Source: Butyrivibrio hungatei DSM 14810
GTDB taxonomy: Bacteria > Bacillota > Clostridia > Lachnospirales > Lachnospiraceae
Assembly: GCF_900143205.1 (NCBI RefSeq)
Contig: NZ_FRDH01000011.1
Location: 1 to 64,000, forward strand
Reading direction: 5' to 3'
DNA length: 64,000 bases
The notes under the pieces: generated by a model
What the model was told of the DNA's origin: nothing
Databases searched by the model: none
Seen by the model: the letters and a program-made list of their open reading frames with translations, nothing else
In this document: piece after piece, positions 47,557 to 58,200 of the stretch
Numbering within the stretch: position 1 is the first letter of the stretch
Layout: each line of letters opens with the position of its first letter
Made by a program: the position numbers and the translations under genes

Positions 47557-48539
47557 TACTGAAAATCCTCGCTTTCTTTTCTTGCAATCTTCTTTATTTT
47601 ACGAATATCCTGACCAGATAATTTCAAGAGCTTGTAATTACTTGTGACTCTTGAAAAGATTCTGTCTGAATAAGTCATTTGCAATTCTTCAAGAGAAAGA
47701 TTAGTGGTAATTATAGTGGCTTTCTTTCTAATGTCTCTTTCATTTAGGCAAGAGAAAAGCTCAGAAGCAACGAATGAATTGGTGCGCTCAGTACCGAGGT
47801 CATCGATAATGAGAAGCTCACATCCATAAAGGTCATCATATATGCTCCGAAGTTCTTGCTTGTTACGATAGTCGAAAGAGTTCTCGGCCAGTAGTTCAAA
47901 TAATCCTGTGGAACTGAAATATATTACAGAATGTCCCTTTTTAAGGAGTTCATTTGCAATACAAGTTGACAGGAAAGATTTGCCAGTACCAACTGTACCA
48001 TAAATGAATAGATTTTGGTAGTCAGAGTTAAAATTATTAATAAAATCTTCAGCAGCATTAACTGCACCATGAAATCTCTTTAAGTCTTCGCCCTGATAAT
48101 ATTTATCAGACATGAGCTTAAAGTTAGCAGTTTTGGTAAGCATCTTAAGATTTGATTTATCATAGAGAGTTTCAATGATCTTTTGTTTGAAACAATGACA
48201 TTTCTCATTACCTATATAACCGGTATCCTTGCAGTCCTGACAGGTATAACCCATATCAAGATAATCAGAAGAGAAGCCGGCTTCAGTTAAAAGAAGGAGC
48301 TTTTGTCTTGCAAGCTCAGCCAGTTCCTGCCTAAGGGCTGATCTATCAAGGCGCTCTCCTGAAAGAAGTCTTTTACCAAAAGTTACGCTTGCTGTAGCTG
48401 TCTGATCTTCAAGATCTTTGTAGCCAGGAACATTTTCATAGACATAGCGTTGTCTCTCTTCAAGCTCCTGTCTGTGCAAGGCGCGTCTTTCTTCATATTC
48501 ATGCATTATCTGATCATATTGTGCATTTGTTAATGGCAT
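47556..48539 (-). CDS. DnaC/DnaI-type helicase-loading ATPase
   Basis: The 327-aa AAA+ protein has a Cys cluster (CQDCKDTGY...CHC, about residues 82-97), probably zinc-binding as in DnaI, Walker A GTVGTGKSFLS (about 178-188), Walker B LLIIDDLG and the arginine-finger region DRIFSRV. It would load the DnaB helicase encoded at 25628. The start has AAGGAG upstream; an open upstream extension is not needed. It lies between dnaD and prs on the minus strand. Confidence 0.92.
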   Translation of the reverse strand: MPLTNAQYDQIMHEYEERRALHRQELEERQRYVYENVPGYKDLEDQTATASVTFGKRLLSGERLDRSALRQELAELARQKLLLLTEAGFSSDYLDMGYTCQDCKDTGYIGNEKCHCFKQKIIETLYDKSNLKMLTKTANFKLMSDKYYQGEDLKRFHGAVNAAEDFINNFNSDYQNLFIYGTVGTGKSFLSTCIANELLKKGHSVIYFSSTGLFELLAENSFDYRNKQELRSIYDDLYGCELLIIDDLGTERTNSFVASELFSCLNERDIRKKATIITTNLSLEELQMTYSDRIFSRVTSNYKLLKLSGQDIRKIKKIARKESEDFQ

Positions 48540-48580
48540 AGTGATCTCCTTAAATGCTAATGTGCAAATCACAAAAGTAT

Positions 48581-48636
48581 GCCCTGTACGTGCTTTGGGG
48601 AAGGCAAATGCCGCCGCCAAACCAAAAGTACAGGGC
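48581..48636 (-). promoter_or_regulatory. Structured spacer between dnaD and the loader gene
   Basis: The 142-bp gap holds a perfect 9-bp inverted repeat GCCCTGTAC / GTACAGGGC (48581-48589 and 48628-48636), with a nested TTTGG/CCAAA and GC pairs. A second hairpin (CTCTTA..GATT / AATC..TAAGAG, 48652-48681) lies between it and dnaD. Neither is followed by a good T run, so regulation of read-through or mRNA processing is the likely role. Confidence 0.55.
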
Positions 48637-48681
48637 TTAACTTTTATGTGGCTCTTACAAGATTCCCCAATCCTATAAGAG

Positions 48682-49806
48682 TTAGTTGTCCAGAAGCTTT
48701 TCTTCTAGTTCAGCAAAATTATATGTATTTTGCTGGAACTGATTGAAGCGGTTCTGGTTGCCGCTTTGGCGAATATATGATTCGTCAGAGCGGAGTTTAC
48801 TATTGATGGATGATACAGAAGCCATTGATCTCTTTTTCTTGAGATCAGCGGTGAAATCAGCATCTAATCTGGCAATATCCTCCCTAGTTTCAACCTTTTT
48901 CTCATGCCAGCTGCGAAGAATGCTATCACAGTATTTCAAGCGATTCTTCTGGGTTGCCATAACAGTGCGGTCGCAGGCTTCTGCAATGATATCCATCGAA
49001 AATCCCAACTCCCCTCGCCACGAGCTGATGAAGTTCCCCTCCTTCTCAGTAGGACTGTTGTCCATTCCCAAGGCTTTCATGATACTGATGACTTCAGGAT
49101 CATGTTTGTAGATTTCCGCGCGTGCCTGTTTTGGCGTTTTGATGCCTTCCTGACTCCAGGATAATGCTACCTTCTCAACATACCTGAAATCAGTTTTATG
49201 ATTATCGACGCAATACTGCATCAGATAGTCCAAAAGATCATCTGAGAACTTGAGCTCATCATGGATGTAGTACAAAGTGAGCATCTCAGTAGAAGCAAGA
49301 GGTCTTCCAAAATACTGCTCGGCAAGGAATACAATGTTTGCACCTTCTGTCTGCTTGAAAGCACGAAGCTGAGCTGCAGAATACTTTGGCTTGCTAGGTG
49401 CGACAACTTCAGGAAGCTCTTCCTTGTGATCCTCAAAGCTGCTTTCTCTATGAGATGAAACAGTTCTAAGAACAGTGTCGTTCTTTCTACGTCCAAGGTT
49501 CTGTGGAGCAACAATGTCTTCCATATGGATTCCGGTGAGGTTACCGGAAACATCATACTCAAGACTGATAAGCTCTTTCTTTTCCCAGTATTTGAGGGCG
49601 CGAATTACGTCCTTCTCAGTATGATTAAATTTATCTGCCAATGCTGAAACGCTGGTTGGCAGATTGGCGCTCATCATACGCAGTAAAAATAAGTAAATCT
49701 TGATCTGCGCATCATTGGCGTCCTGCATGTATTCATCAATGAAAATATTGGAAACATTGGTAGAATCCTCCCCCAAATTATGACTAATAGTTACTCGCCC
49801 CATCAT
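48682..49806 (-). CDS. dnaD: DnaD-domain replication initiation protein
   Basis: The 374-aa protein has an N-terminal winged helix (about residues 35-105; NLPTSVSALADKFNHTEKDV) and a C-terminal DnaB_2/DnaD domain (about 150-320; TLYYIHDELKFSDDLLDYLM and the C-terminal helix YCDSILRSWH). DnaD-type proteins help DnaA and the loader open DNA and recruit helicase. The neighbour is that loader. The start is at one of two adjacent ATG codons behind AGGTGAT. The 340-bp region upstream carries the DnaA-box cluster. Confidence 0.9.
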   Translation of the reverse strand: MMGRVTISHNLGEDSTNVSNIFIDEYMQDANDAQIKIYLFLLRMMSANLPTSVSALADKFNHTEKDVIRALKYWEKKELISLEYDVSGNLTGIHMEDIVAPQNLGRRKNDTVLRTVSSHRESSFEDHKEELPEVVAPSKPKYSAAQLRAFKQTEGANIVFLAEQYFGRPLASTEMLTLYYIHDELKFSDDLLDYLMQYCVDNHKTDFRYVEKVALSWSQEGIKTPKQARAEIYKHDPEVISIMKALGMDNSPTEKEGNFISSWRGELGFSMDIIAEACDRTVMATQKNRLKYCDSILRSWHEKKVETREDIARLDADFTADLKKKRSMASVSSINSKLRSDESYIRQSGNQNRFNQFQQNTYNFAELEEKLLDN

Positions 49807-49963
49807 ATACTTTTATCACCTGCTTTACAAATTATCCGAGAACATTTTTAAGTACCATCGTCGGTCACTTCTTTTTATGTTCCTCAGAACAATTCAAATC
49901 TTACCACACAAAAAATGTAAAAGATATGGGTAAAAGTAACGAAGAAATCCAGCACTGGTGCGG

Positions 49964-49984
49964 TGTTTCACGTTTTGTGAAACA
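49964..49984. promoter_or_regulatory. Split parS-like palindrome
   Basis: TGTTTCAC and GTGAAACA are the two halves of the parS consensus bound by ParB, here separated by GTTTT. A contiguous site would have no insert, so binding by ParB is doubtful. It could also act as a hairpin. It abuts the DnaA-box run. Confidence 0.4.
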
Positions 49985-49985
49985 T

Positions 49986-50012
49986 TGTGGACAATGTGGA
50001 TAATGTGGATTA
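49986..50012. promoter_or_regulatory. Three abutting DnaA-box-like 9-mers
   Basis: TGTGGACAA, TGTGGATAA and TGTGGATTA stand head to tail without gaps. The middle one is the perfect DnaA box, the others differ by one base each. Further boxes lie at 50136-50144 (perfect) and 50089-50097 (TTATCCACC, one mismatch, opposite strand). The cluster is about 180 bp before dnaD and may let DnaA control it. Confidence 0.68.
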
Positions 50013-50027
50013 ATTGATATAACAAAT

Positions 50028-50090
50028 AAAAAAACAGCCAAACCATCGGCACTTATGATTTCAAAAATAAGTGACAATTTTTTGGCTGTT
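50028..50090 (-). terminator. Terminator of murC
   Basis: The stem AACAGCCAAA / TTTGGCTGTT has an inner CACTTAT/ATAAGTG. On the minus strand a TTTTTTT tail follows. It lies between the DnaA-box groups. Confidence 0.87.
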
Positions 50091-50135
50091 ATCCACCGAG
50101 ATTGATTTACATAAATCCATTTCAAAAAGTGGATA

Positions 50136-50144
50136 TGTGGATAA
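50136..50144. promoter_or_regulatory. DnaA box next to the murC stop
   Basis: A perfect TGTGGATAA lies 3 bp beyond the murC stop codon and belongs to the cluster at 49986-50144. Confidence 0.5.
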
Positions 50145-50147
50145 GTG

Positions 50148-51542
50148 TTACTGACCTAAGAGTTCATTACCGATTTTAACAACATCTCCGGCACCCATGG
50201 TTATCAACAAATCTCCTTTAGTGCAATTTTGCAAAAGGAATTTTTCAATTTCAGCAAAGTTTTCATAAGTTGGAAAATAATTACACTCATGTCCAAGTTC
50301 AATGATCTTGTCTCTGAGAGTACGTGAGCTGATTCCAAGGTTGTCAGTCTCTCTTGCAGCGTAGATATCAGCAAGGATAACGTGATCTGCAAGTGAAAGA
50401 GCTTCTGCAAACTCGTTCATAAGAGCTTTGGTCCTGGTGTAGGTATGTGGCTGGAATACACACCAGATCTTGCCGTGTGGATAATTCTGAGCTGCTGTAA
50501 GAGTAGCCTTTATCTCTGTTGGGTGGTGAGCGTAATCGTCGATGATAGTTACGCCGTGAATCTCACCCTTGTACTCGAAACGTCTGCTTGTTCCGCCGAA
50601 GAGACTAAGGGCTGTGACTACATGCTCTTTATCTATATCTAATATAGTAGAAACAGCAATTGCTGCCAAAGCATTATATACGTTGTGGATACCTGGAACA
50701 GCAAGCTTAATGTCAAGAACACTGCCATCTTTGAGATGAGCCTTGAAAGCAGGGTTACCGTGATCATCGTAAGTAATATCTGTTGGATAGAAGTCACAAT
50801 CAGATGTTGAACCGTAAGTGATGATGCTGCACTTAAGTCCGTCAGTAATATATGAAAGATTGTCTATGTCGCCGTTAATAATAAGGCTTCCGTCTGCTGG
50901 AAGGAGCTCAGCAAATTTCCTAAATGAATGTCTGATGTCATCAATGTCTTTGAAGAAATCAAGGTGATCAGCGTCTATATTAGAAATAACACTGATCTTA
51001 GGGAAAAAGCTAAGGAAACTGTTAGTGTACTCACAAGCCTCTGTTACAAAGTACTCTGACTTACCAACTCTGATGTTGCCTCCGATATCCTTGAATACTC
51101 CGCCGATTGAAAGAGTAGGATCTGTGTCAGCCTCTAAAAGAATCTTTGAAAGCATTGATGTTGTAGTAGTTTTACCGTGTGTTCCGCTGATTGCGATTGG
51201 AAGACCATATTGCTTCATGATCTGTCCAAGAAGTTCAGCTCTTGTGAGCATTGGGATACCTGCATTCTTGGCAGCAACAAATTCTGGGTTATCAGGATGA
51301 ACAGCCGCAGTATAAACAACTACGTCTATAGGCTGCATCTTTTCGATGTTTTCAGCCTTCTGACCATAAAGAATAGTAACGCCCTGGTTCTCAAGATTTT
51401 CAGTCATTGCAGATTTTTTTGAATCAGAACCTGAAACTTTGAATTTTCTTTCTATTAATATGCTGGCAAGTCCGCTCATGGAAATTCCGCCGATTCCCAT
51501 GAAGTAGACATGGACCGGTTTATCAAAATCAATTGTGTACAT
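50148..51542 (-). CDS. murC: UDP-N-acetylmuramate--L-alanine ligase
   Basis: The 464-aa cytosolic enzyme adds L-alanine to UDP-MurNAc, the first peptide step of peptidoglycan synthesis. The N-terminal MGIGGISMSGLA binds the substrate, SGTHGKTTTTSML is the ATP loop (about residues 113-125) and the DYAHHPTE motif is in the C-terminal domain. AGGATTG lies before the ATG. It diverges from glgC and ends at a terminator ahead of dnaD. Confidence 0.97.
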   Translation of the reverse strand: MYTIDFDKPVHVYFMGIGGISMSGLASILIERKFKVSGSDSKKSAMTENLENQGVTILYGQKAENIEKMQPIDVVVYTAAVHPDNPEFVAAKNAGIPMLTRAELLGQIMKQYGLPIAISGTHGKTTTTSMLSKILLEADTDPTLSIGGVFKDIGGNIRVGKSEYFVTEACEYTNSFLSFFPKISVISNIDADHLDFFKDIDDIRHSFRKFAELLPADGSLIINGDIDNLSYITDGLKCSIITYGSTSDCDFYPTDITYDDHGNPAFKAHLKDGSVLDIKLAVPGIHNVYNALAAIAVSTILDIDKEHVVTALSLFGGTSRRFEYKGEIHGVTIIDDYAHHPTEIKATLTAAQNYPHGKIWCVFQPHTYTRTKALMNEFAEALSLADHVILADIYAARETDNLGISSRTLRDKIIELGHECNYFPTYENFAEIEKFLLQNCTKGDLLITMGAGDVVKIGNELLGQ

Positions 51543-51692
51543 AACAATCCTCGATTCATTAGTATCATTGTAAAGTATAACGCATTATATTCTAACACTA
51601 TTTCCATCAATGTCAAAAAGCCCTTTGTAAAATAGTTTATGATATTGTGTAGACATAAATATCTAAATTGTGTTTTTTTAATGAATTCTTTA

Positions 51693-51701
51693 TGTTATAC
51701 T
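51693..51701 (+). promoter_or_regulatory. Extended -10 promoter of glgC
   Basis: TGTTATACT has the TGn extension before TATACT, with a T-rich -35 region. The leader to glgC is about 95 bases. Confidence 0.45.
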
Positions 51702-51801
51702 TTAATATATGAAAGAAGCGATTTTCTGAGACATGTAAAAGCATGTATGGTGTATCAAAGTTACTTGACTATAATGGCGTAAAAATGCAACGAGGTGAAA
51801 C

Positions 51802-53076
51802 ATGATAAAAAAAGAGATGATCGCCATGCTGCTGGCAGGGGGCCAGGGCAGCAGACTGGGAGTTTTGACAGCTAAAATGGCAAAGCCCGCAGTTTCATTT
51901 GGGGGAAAGTATAGGATCATAGATTTCCCACTTAGCAATTGCATCAATTCTGGAGTAGACACTGTTGGTGTTCTTACACAGTATCGTCCGCTCCGACTCA
52001 ATTCTCACATTGGCATTGGTATTCCATGGGATTTGGACCGAAACTTTGGTGGAGTAACAGTACTTCCTCCATATGAAAAAAGTTCAAATAGTGAATGGTA
52101 TACCGGTACTGCTAATGCAATTTACCAGAACCTAGAATATATGGAAAATTATAATCCAGATTATGTTCTGATCCTTTCCGGTGATCATATATATAAGATG
52201 GATTATGAAACTATGCTCGATTTTCACAAGGCAAGTCATGCTGATGCTACTATCGCTGTTATGCCTGTACCTATGGAAGAGGCCAGCAGATTCGGTATCA
52301 TGATCACTGACGACGACAAGAAGATCGTAGACTTTGAGGAAAAACCAGAACATCCACGTAGTAATCTTGCTTCTATGGGTATCTACATTTTCTCATGGGA
52401 TGTTTTGAAGCAGGCACTTATCCAGAATAAAGATCAGGCTGGTCTTGATTTTGGTAAGCATATTATTCCTTATTGTAAGGAGCAGGGTAAATCTCTTTAT
52501 GCTTATGAGTTCGATGGATACTGGAAGGATGTAGGAACACTTACTTCTTACTGGCAGGCAAACATGGAGCTCATTGATATAGTTCCTGAGTTCAATCTCT
52601 ATGAGGAGTATTGGAAGATCTTTACATCAAGCGATGTTCAGCCGCCTCAGTACCTTGGACCAGAAAGTGCTATTGAGAGAAGTATCGTAGGCGAGGGATG
52701 TGAGATATACGGTAAGGTATACAACTCAGTCATAGGCCCTGGCGTAAAGATAGGAAAAGATACAGTAGTCAGCCACTCTATTATCATGAATGAGACGGAG
52801 ATCGGTGAAGGCTGTAACATAGAAAAAGGTATCGTTGCCGAGAAGGTAAAGATTGGAAATGGTGTTCAGATCGGAGCCTTTGAGGAAAAAGAAAATGAGA
52901 CCAAGCCAAGCATCTATTGCGAAGGTCTCTGCACTGTCGGCGAGAAGTCAGTTATTCCTGACAATGTACAGATTGGAAAGAATACAATGATTTCAGGTAT
53001 CACTGTTCTGGAAGATTATCCAAATGGAGTTCTCGATAGCGGTAGGACATTAGAGAAGGCAGGTGATGAGGCATGA
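51802..53076 (+). CDS. glgC: Glucose-1-phosphate adenylyltransferase
   Basis: The 424-aa enzyme makes ADP-glucose from glucose 1-phosphate and ATP for glycogen. The N-terminal nucleotidyltransferase domain has [12 protein letters not shown] and [27 protein letters not shown] marks the substrate pocket, and a left-handed beta-helix ends the protein. AACGAGG precedes the ATG. glgD overlaps the stop by four bases (ATGA). Confidence 0.97.
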   Translation: MIKKEMIAMLLAGGQGSRLGVLTAKMAKPAVSFGGKYRIIDFPLSNCINSGVDTVGVLTQYRPLRLNSHIGIGIPWDLDRNFGGVTVLPPYEKSSNSEWYTGTANAIYQNLEYMENYNPDYVLILSGDHIYKMDYETMLDFHKASHADATIAVMPVPMEEASRFGIMITDDDKKIVDFEEKPEHPRSNLASMGIYIFSWDVLKQALIQNKDQAGLDFGKHIIPYCKEQGKSLYAYEFDGYWKDVGTLTSYWQANMELIDIVPEFNLYEEYWKIFTSSDVQPPQYLGPESAIERSIVGEGCEIYGKVYNSVIGPGVKIGKDTVVSHSIIMNETEIGEGCNIEKGIVAEKVKIGNGVQIGAFEEKENETKPSIYCEGLCTVGEKSVIPDNVQIGKNTMISGITVLEDYPNGVLDSGRTLEKAGDEA

Positions 53077-54191
53077 GAGCGATTGGAATTATCTTAGCGG
53101 GCGGAAGTAGCAGCAGGATGCATGAGCTCTCCAAGAAAAGAGCGGTTTGCGCTATGCCTGTGGCTGGTTTTTATAGAAGCATTGATTTTGCGCTTAGCAA
53201 TATGACTAACTCACATATACAGACGGTTGCAGTGTTTACCCAGTACAATGCAGGAAGTCTTAATTCACACCTTAGTTCTTCCAAGTGGTGGGACTTCGGC
53301 CGTAAGCAGGGTGGTCTATATGTCTTTACCCCGGCTGTTAAGGCTTCAGGAAATTTGTGGTACAGAGGAACTGCAGATGCCATTGCGCAAAACCTTGATT
53401 TCCTACGCAGCTGCCACGAGCCATATGTGATCATTACTTCCGGAGACTGCGTTTACAAGATGGATTACGGCAAGCTCCTTGAGTATCATATTCAGAAGCA
53501 GGCTGACATCACAGTAGTTTGTAAGGATATGCCGGCAAGTATAGATACCGAGAGATTTGGTACTATCAGGATGAATGAAGAGAGCAGGATCGAGGAATTC
53601 GAAGAAAAACCTGTGGTATCAAGGTCCAATACAATCTCCTGTGGTATATATGTCATCAGACGAAGACAGCTGATCGAACTTATTGAAAGAGCTGAAGAGG
53701 AAGAAAGATACGACTTCGTTCGAGATATTCTTGTCAGATACAAGGATATGAAGAGAATATACGGATACAAGATCAAGGAATATTGGAACAACATCGCTTC
53801 TGTTGAGGATTATTTCAGGACCAACATGGATTTCCTTAAACCAGAAGTAAGACAGTATTTCTTCCGCGAGTATCCTGGTATATACACCAAGGTAGTTGAT
53901 CTTCCACCAGCCAAGTATAACGTAGGTGTGAGCATCAAAAATAGTTTGATCTCCAGTGGATGCATAATAAATGGTGCAATAGAAGATTCCGTCATATTTA
54001 AGGGGGCTTTTGTAGGGAATAACTGTTACATCAAAAATTCAATCATACTGAATGATGTATACATCGGAGACAATTCTCATATAGAAAACTGCATTGTTGA
54101 GAGTCATGGAACTATCCAGGCTAACTCCTACTACAAAGAAGAAAACGGCATAAAGATCGTAGTAGAGAACAATGAAAGATACGTAATCTAA
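53073..54191 (+). CDS. glgD: GlgD subunit of ADP-glucose pyrophosphorylase
   Basis: The 372-aa paralogue of GlgC has a diverged loop ([17 protein letters not shown]) and lacks some catalytic residues. In Firmicutes GlgD forms a mixed complex with GlgC and raises its activity. The start overlaps the glgC stop, so the two are made together. Confidence 0.95.
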   Translation: MRAIGIILAGGSSSRMHELSKKRAVCAMPVAGFYRSIDFALSNMTNSHIQTVAVFTQYNAGSLNSHLSSSKWWDFGRKQGGLYVFTPAVKASGNLWYRGTADAIAQNLDFLRSCHEPYVIITSGDCVYKMDYGKLLEYHIQKQADITVVCKDMPASIDTERFGTIRMNEESRIEEFEEKPVVSRSNTISCGIYVIRRRQLIELIERAEEEERYDFVRDILVRYKDMKRIYGYKIKEYWNNIASVEDYFRTNMDFLKPEVRQYFFREYPGIYTKVVDLPPAKYNVGVSIKNSLISSGCIINGAIEDSVIFKGAFVGNNCYIKNSIILNDVYIGDNSHIENCIVESHGTIQANSYYKEENGIKIVVENNERYVI

Positions 54192-54227
54192 CAACCAAGT
54201 CTAATTAACCAAAGAGGGGGTTAAAAA

Positions 54228-54515
54228 ATGAAGATAACAGACGTAAGAGTACGCAAAGTAACTAAGCAGGGTAAGATGAGAGCAGTTGTATCAGTTACAT
54301 TTGATAATGAATTCGTAGTTCATGATATCAAGGTGATTGAGGGTGAGAGAGGCTTATTTATTGCAATGCCTAGCAAAAAGTCATCAGATGGCGAGTACAG
54401 AGATATCGCTCATCCTATCAATTCTGACACTCGTAAAGTCCTTCAGGATACAATCCTTGAGGCTTATGACAAAGCAGCTTTAGAAGAGCCTGCTGAAGGA
54501 GAGGCAGAAGTTTAA
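54228..54515 (+). CDS. spoVG: SpoVG family regulator
   Basis: The 95-aa protein has the SpoVG core [31 protein letters not shown] and [20 protein letters not shown] (whole protein is one domain). SpoVG binds nucleic acids and affects division, virulence and sporulation; it also occurs in non-sporulating species. GAGGGGG lies before the ATG, and a terminator follows. Confidence 0.97.
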   Translation: MKITDVRVRKVTKQGKMRAVVSVTFDNEFVVHDIKVIEGERGLFIAMPSKKSSDGEYRDIAHPINSDTRKVLQDTILEAYDKAALEEPAEGEAEV

Positions 54516-54553
54516 TAATTTAGCTTGTTGCAAAGGTAAAATAATGTTAAATT

Positions 54554-54594
54554 AATGGGGCTTAGAATTAAACTTTCTAGGCTCCATTTTATTT
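54554..54594 (+). terminator. Terminator after spoVG
   Basis: The 14-bp stem AATGGGGCTTAGAA / TTCTAGGCTCCATT with two G.T pairs is followed by a T-rich tail. Confidence 0.85.
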
Positions 54595-54619
54595 CTATGT
54601 CCAAATTTTTGGAGGAGTT

Positions 54620-55240
54620 ATGTGGGGATTATTTACAAAGCTTTTTGGCAAAAGAGAAGAGGAAACAGGAAAGATGTATGTAATAGCGGGACTTGGAAAT
54701 CCTGAGAAAAAATATTTTGAAACAAGACATAACGTGGGCTTTGCTACCATAGATGCCCTTTCAGATAAATACAAAATTGAACTTACAGAAACTAAGTTTA
54801 AGGCAGCCTTTGGCAAGGGCAGAATAGGAAACGAAAGAGTGATACTTGTTAAGCCACTTACCTATATGAACCTTAGCGGAGAGGCAATCAGACCAATCTG
54901 CGATTACTTCAAGGTTGATTCCAAGGAAGAACTCATCGTCATATCTGATGATGTAGATCTTGATGTAGGAAAGATAAGAGTCAGACCAAAGGGAAGTGCC
55001 GGCGGTCATAACGGTCTTAAGAGTATCATCGCTCAGCTTGGACACAGCGAGTTTAACCGCGTGAGAGTTGGTGTTGGCAAGAGACCAAAGGAATACGACA
55101 TGGTGGACTGGGTCCTTGGACACTTCCAGGGAGAAGACGCAGTCTCTATCAAAGAAGGCATTAACAAAGCTGTAAACGCCGTAGAGGAGATCATCTCAAC
55201 CGGTGTAGACAGCGCCATGAATGATTTTAACGGTAAATAA
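54620..55240 (+). CDS. pth: Peptidyl-tRNA hydrolase with short N-terminal extension
   Basis: The enzyme frees tRNA from stalled peptidyl-tRNA. The core has MYVIAGLGNPEKKYFETRHNVGF, with the catalytic His in RHNVGF, and LGHSEFNRVRVGVGKRP. The start at 54620 has a strong GGAGGAG site and gives an 18-residue extension (MWGLFTKLFGKREEETGK) before the normal first Met. An internal ATG at 54674 has only a weakly spaced AGGAAAG. It runs 3 bp before mfd. Confidence 0.93.
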   Translation: MWGLFTKLFGKREEETGKMYVIAGLGNPEKKYFETRHNVGFATIDALSDKYKIELTETKFKAAFGKGRIGNERVILVKPLTYMNLSGEAIRPICDYFKVDSKEELIVISDDVDLDVGKIRVRPKGSAGGHNGLKSIIAQLGHSEFNRVRVGVGKRPKEYDMVDWVLGHFQGEDAVSIKEGINKAVNAVEEIISTGVDSAMNDFNGK

Positions 55241-55243
55241 TTA

Positions 55244-58200
55244 ATGAGAGCTATCACTACTCCTTTACATGAATTAAAAGAATTCGAAGAGATAAATAAA
55301 TATCTTGAAAAACCTTTTGCCTGCGCCGAAGTTACTGGATGCGTTGATTCTCAAAAGCTCCACTTCATCGATAGTCTTGGCGCAGACTTTAAGTATAGGA
55401 TCATCGTTACATATTCTGATCTCAGAGCAAAAGAGATCTACGAAGACTACAAGTTCTACGACAGAAATGTAACAGTCTACCCAGCCAAAGACCTTATTTT
55501 CTATCAGGCTGATGTTCATAGTAATGAAATCGTAAGACAGCGTATCAGGTGCATGCGAAGACTTATCGAAGGAAGACCTGTTACTGTTGTTACGACCTTT
55601 TCTGCCCTTATGGCACCACAGATCCGCCCAGAGATCATAAAAGAGAATATCCTGTCTATTGATAAGCACAAGCCTATCGATGAATTAGAGATTTCCAAAA
55701 AGCTCATAACCATGGGCTATACCAAGAACTATCAGGTTGAAGGACCTGGTGAGTTTTCTGTCCGCGGAGATATTGTGGATGTCTTTGATCTTACAGAGGA
55801 AAATCCATACAGAATTGAGCTCTGGGGAGATGAGATTCAGTCAATCCGAAGCTTTGACATTCTTTCCCAGAGATCTCTTGAAAAGCTTGAATCCATTGAG
55901 ATTTATCCAGCATCTGAGATCATTCTGGATGAAAAGAGACTTGAAGAAGGCATGGAGAGAATTCAGGAAGAGACTGACAGATGCGTTGAAACTCTTAGAA
56001 GTGAGTTCAAGACCAAAGAAGCCCATCAGTTAAAGACTCAGACTGAGGAACTTAGAGAGCAGCTCTTTGAACTTAAGACAACAGTTAATCTAGAGAGCTA
56101 TATCAGATACTTCTATGAAGATACCGTAACCATGCAGGAAATGTTCCCAAAGGGAAAGAGCTGCATTTTTATTGACGAGCCTGGCCGAGTAGCAGAGCAT
56201 GCTATGGCGATAGAGGCTGAGTTCAGAGAGAGCATGACCCACAGAGCAGAGAAGGGCTATGTTCTCCCAGGGCAGATGGGACTTTTATACAGTACAGATA
56301 ACTGCGTAGCCAGAATGGAGAACGGAAGACGAGTTATCCTGTCTACTCTTCAGCTTCCCAAGAGTCAGAATATCTTTTCACCTGAAAAGAGCTGGGACAT
56401 CAAGACAAGGAGCGTTGCCCCTTACAACAACAGCTTTGATGCACTGGTAAAAGACTTAAAGAATTATGTTAAACAGGGATACAGAGTACTGATCCTCTCT
56501 GGCTCTAGAACAAGAGCAAAGAGAATTGTTGAGGACCTTAGAGATAATCTTGTTACAGCATTTTATAGTGAAGACCCAGGAAGAGTGTTAAAGCCTGGTG
56601 AGATCATGACCTACTACGGCAGGATCCTTAAGGGCTTTGAGTATCCTGATATCAAGTTTGCTGTAATTGCTGAGTCAGATATTTTCACAGAGCATGTTAA
56701 GAAGCGCAAAAAGAAAAAGAGCGCTTATCAGGGCGAGAAGATATCTAATTTTGCAGATCTTAAGATCGGTGACTATGTAGTTCACGAAGACCACGGCCTT
56801 GGAATCTATAGAGGTATCGAGAAGATCGAGACAGACCACGTGGTTAAGGATTATATCAAGGTGGAGTATGGCGATGGCGGCAATCTCTATATTCTTGCTA
56901 CAGGCCTTGGAGTTATCCAGAAATACGCTTCTGGCGGAGATGATAACGAGAGAACCCACAAGCCCAAGCTCAATAAGCTTGGAAGTGGTGATTGGAGTCA
57001 CACTAAGAGCAAGGTCAAGGCAGCAGTAGAAGAGGTTGCCCAGGATCTTGTAGAGCTTTATGCCAAGAGGCAGCAGGCACAGGGGTATCAGTTTAGTAAA
57101 GATAATGTATGGCAGCAGGAGTTTGAGGATGCCTTCCCATATCAGGAGACAGAGGACCAGCTCACTGCCATCGAAGATACAAAAAGAGATATGGAATCCT
57201 CTAAGCCCATGGACAGACTTGTCTGCGGCGATGTGGGATTTGGTAAAACAGAGATTGCGATCCGTGCAGCCTTCAAGGCAGTTCAGGATGGCAAGCAGGT
57301 TGCTGTGCTGGTTCCAACCACTATCCTTGCTCAGCAGCACTACAATACTTTCTCAGAGCGTATGAGGGATTTCCCTGTACGTGTTGACTTGATGTCAAGG
57401 TTTAGGACAGCAGCAGAGCAAAAGAGAACTATAACAGATCTTAAGAAAGGCCTTGTGGATATTGTTATCGGAACCCACAGACTTCTTTCTAAGGATGTTC
57501 AGTACAAGGACCTTGGCCTTCTCATAGTAGATGAGGAGCAGAGATTTGGCGTAACTCACAAGGAAAAGCTAAAGGTATTAAAAGAGAATATCGATGTTCT
57601 GACTCTTTCTGCTACACCTATTCCTAGAACTCTTCATATGTCCCTTGTGGGAATCCGTGAGATGAGCGTTCTGGAGGAGGCTCCTAATGATAGAATGCCT
57701 ATTCAGACCTATGTTATGGAGTACAATGACGAGCTTGTCCGTGAAGCTATCGTAAGAGAGCTTTCAAGAAACGGTCAGGTTTATTACGTATACAACAGAG
57801 TCAACACCATAGCGGATGTGGCTGCACAGATCCAGAAACTGGTTCCGGAGGCTAACGTTGCCTTTGCCCATGGCCAGATGAAAGAGTCTGAGCTTGAAAG
57901 GATCATGTATGACTTCATTGATGGAACTATAGATGTACTCGTGTCTACTACAATCATTGAAACTGGTCTTGATATTCCTAATGTTAACACCATGATCATT
58001 CATGATTCAGATAAGATGGGACTTTCACAGCTCTATCAGCTCAGAGGACGAGTAGGAAGATCTAATAGAACAGCCTATGCTTTCCTTATGTACAAGAGAG
58101 ACAAGATGTTAAAAGAGGTAGCAGAAAAGAGACTCTCAGCTATCAGAGAGTTTACAGACCTTGGCTCTGGCTTCAAGATCGCCATGCGAGATCTTGAGAT

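Noticed and set aside
56675..57340. A 221-codon minus-strand frame within mfd
   Set aside because: mfd is complete and conserved over the whole stretch; the antisense frame has no ribosome site or recognisable domain.
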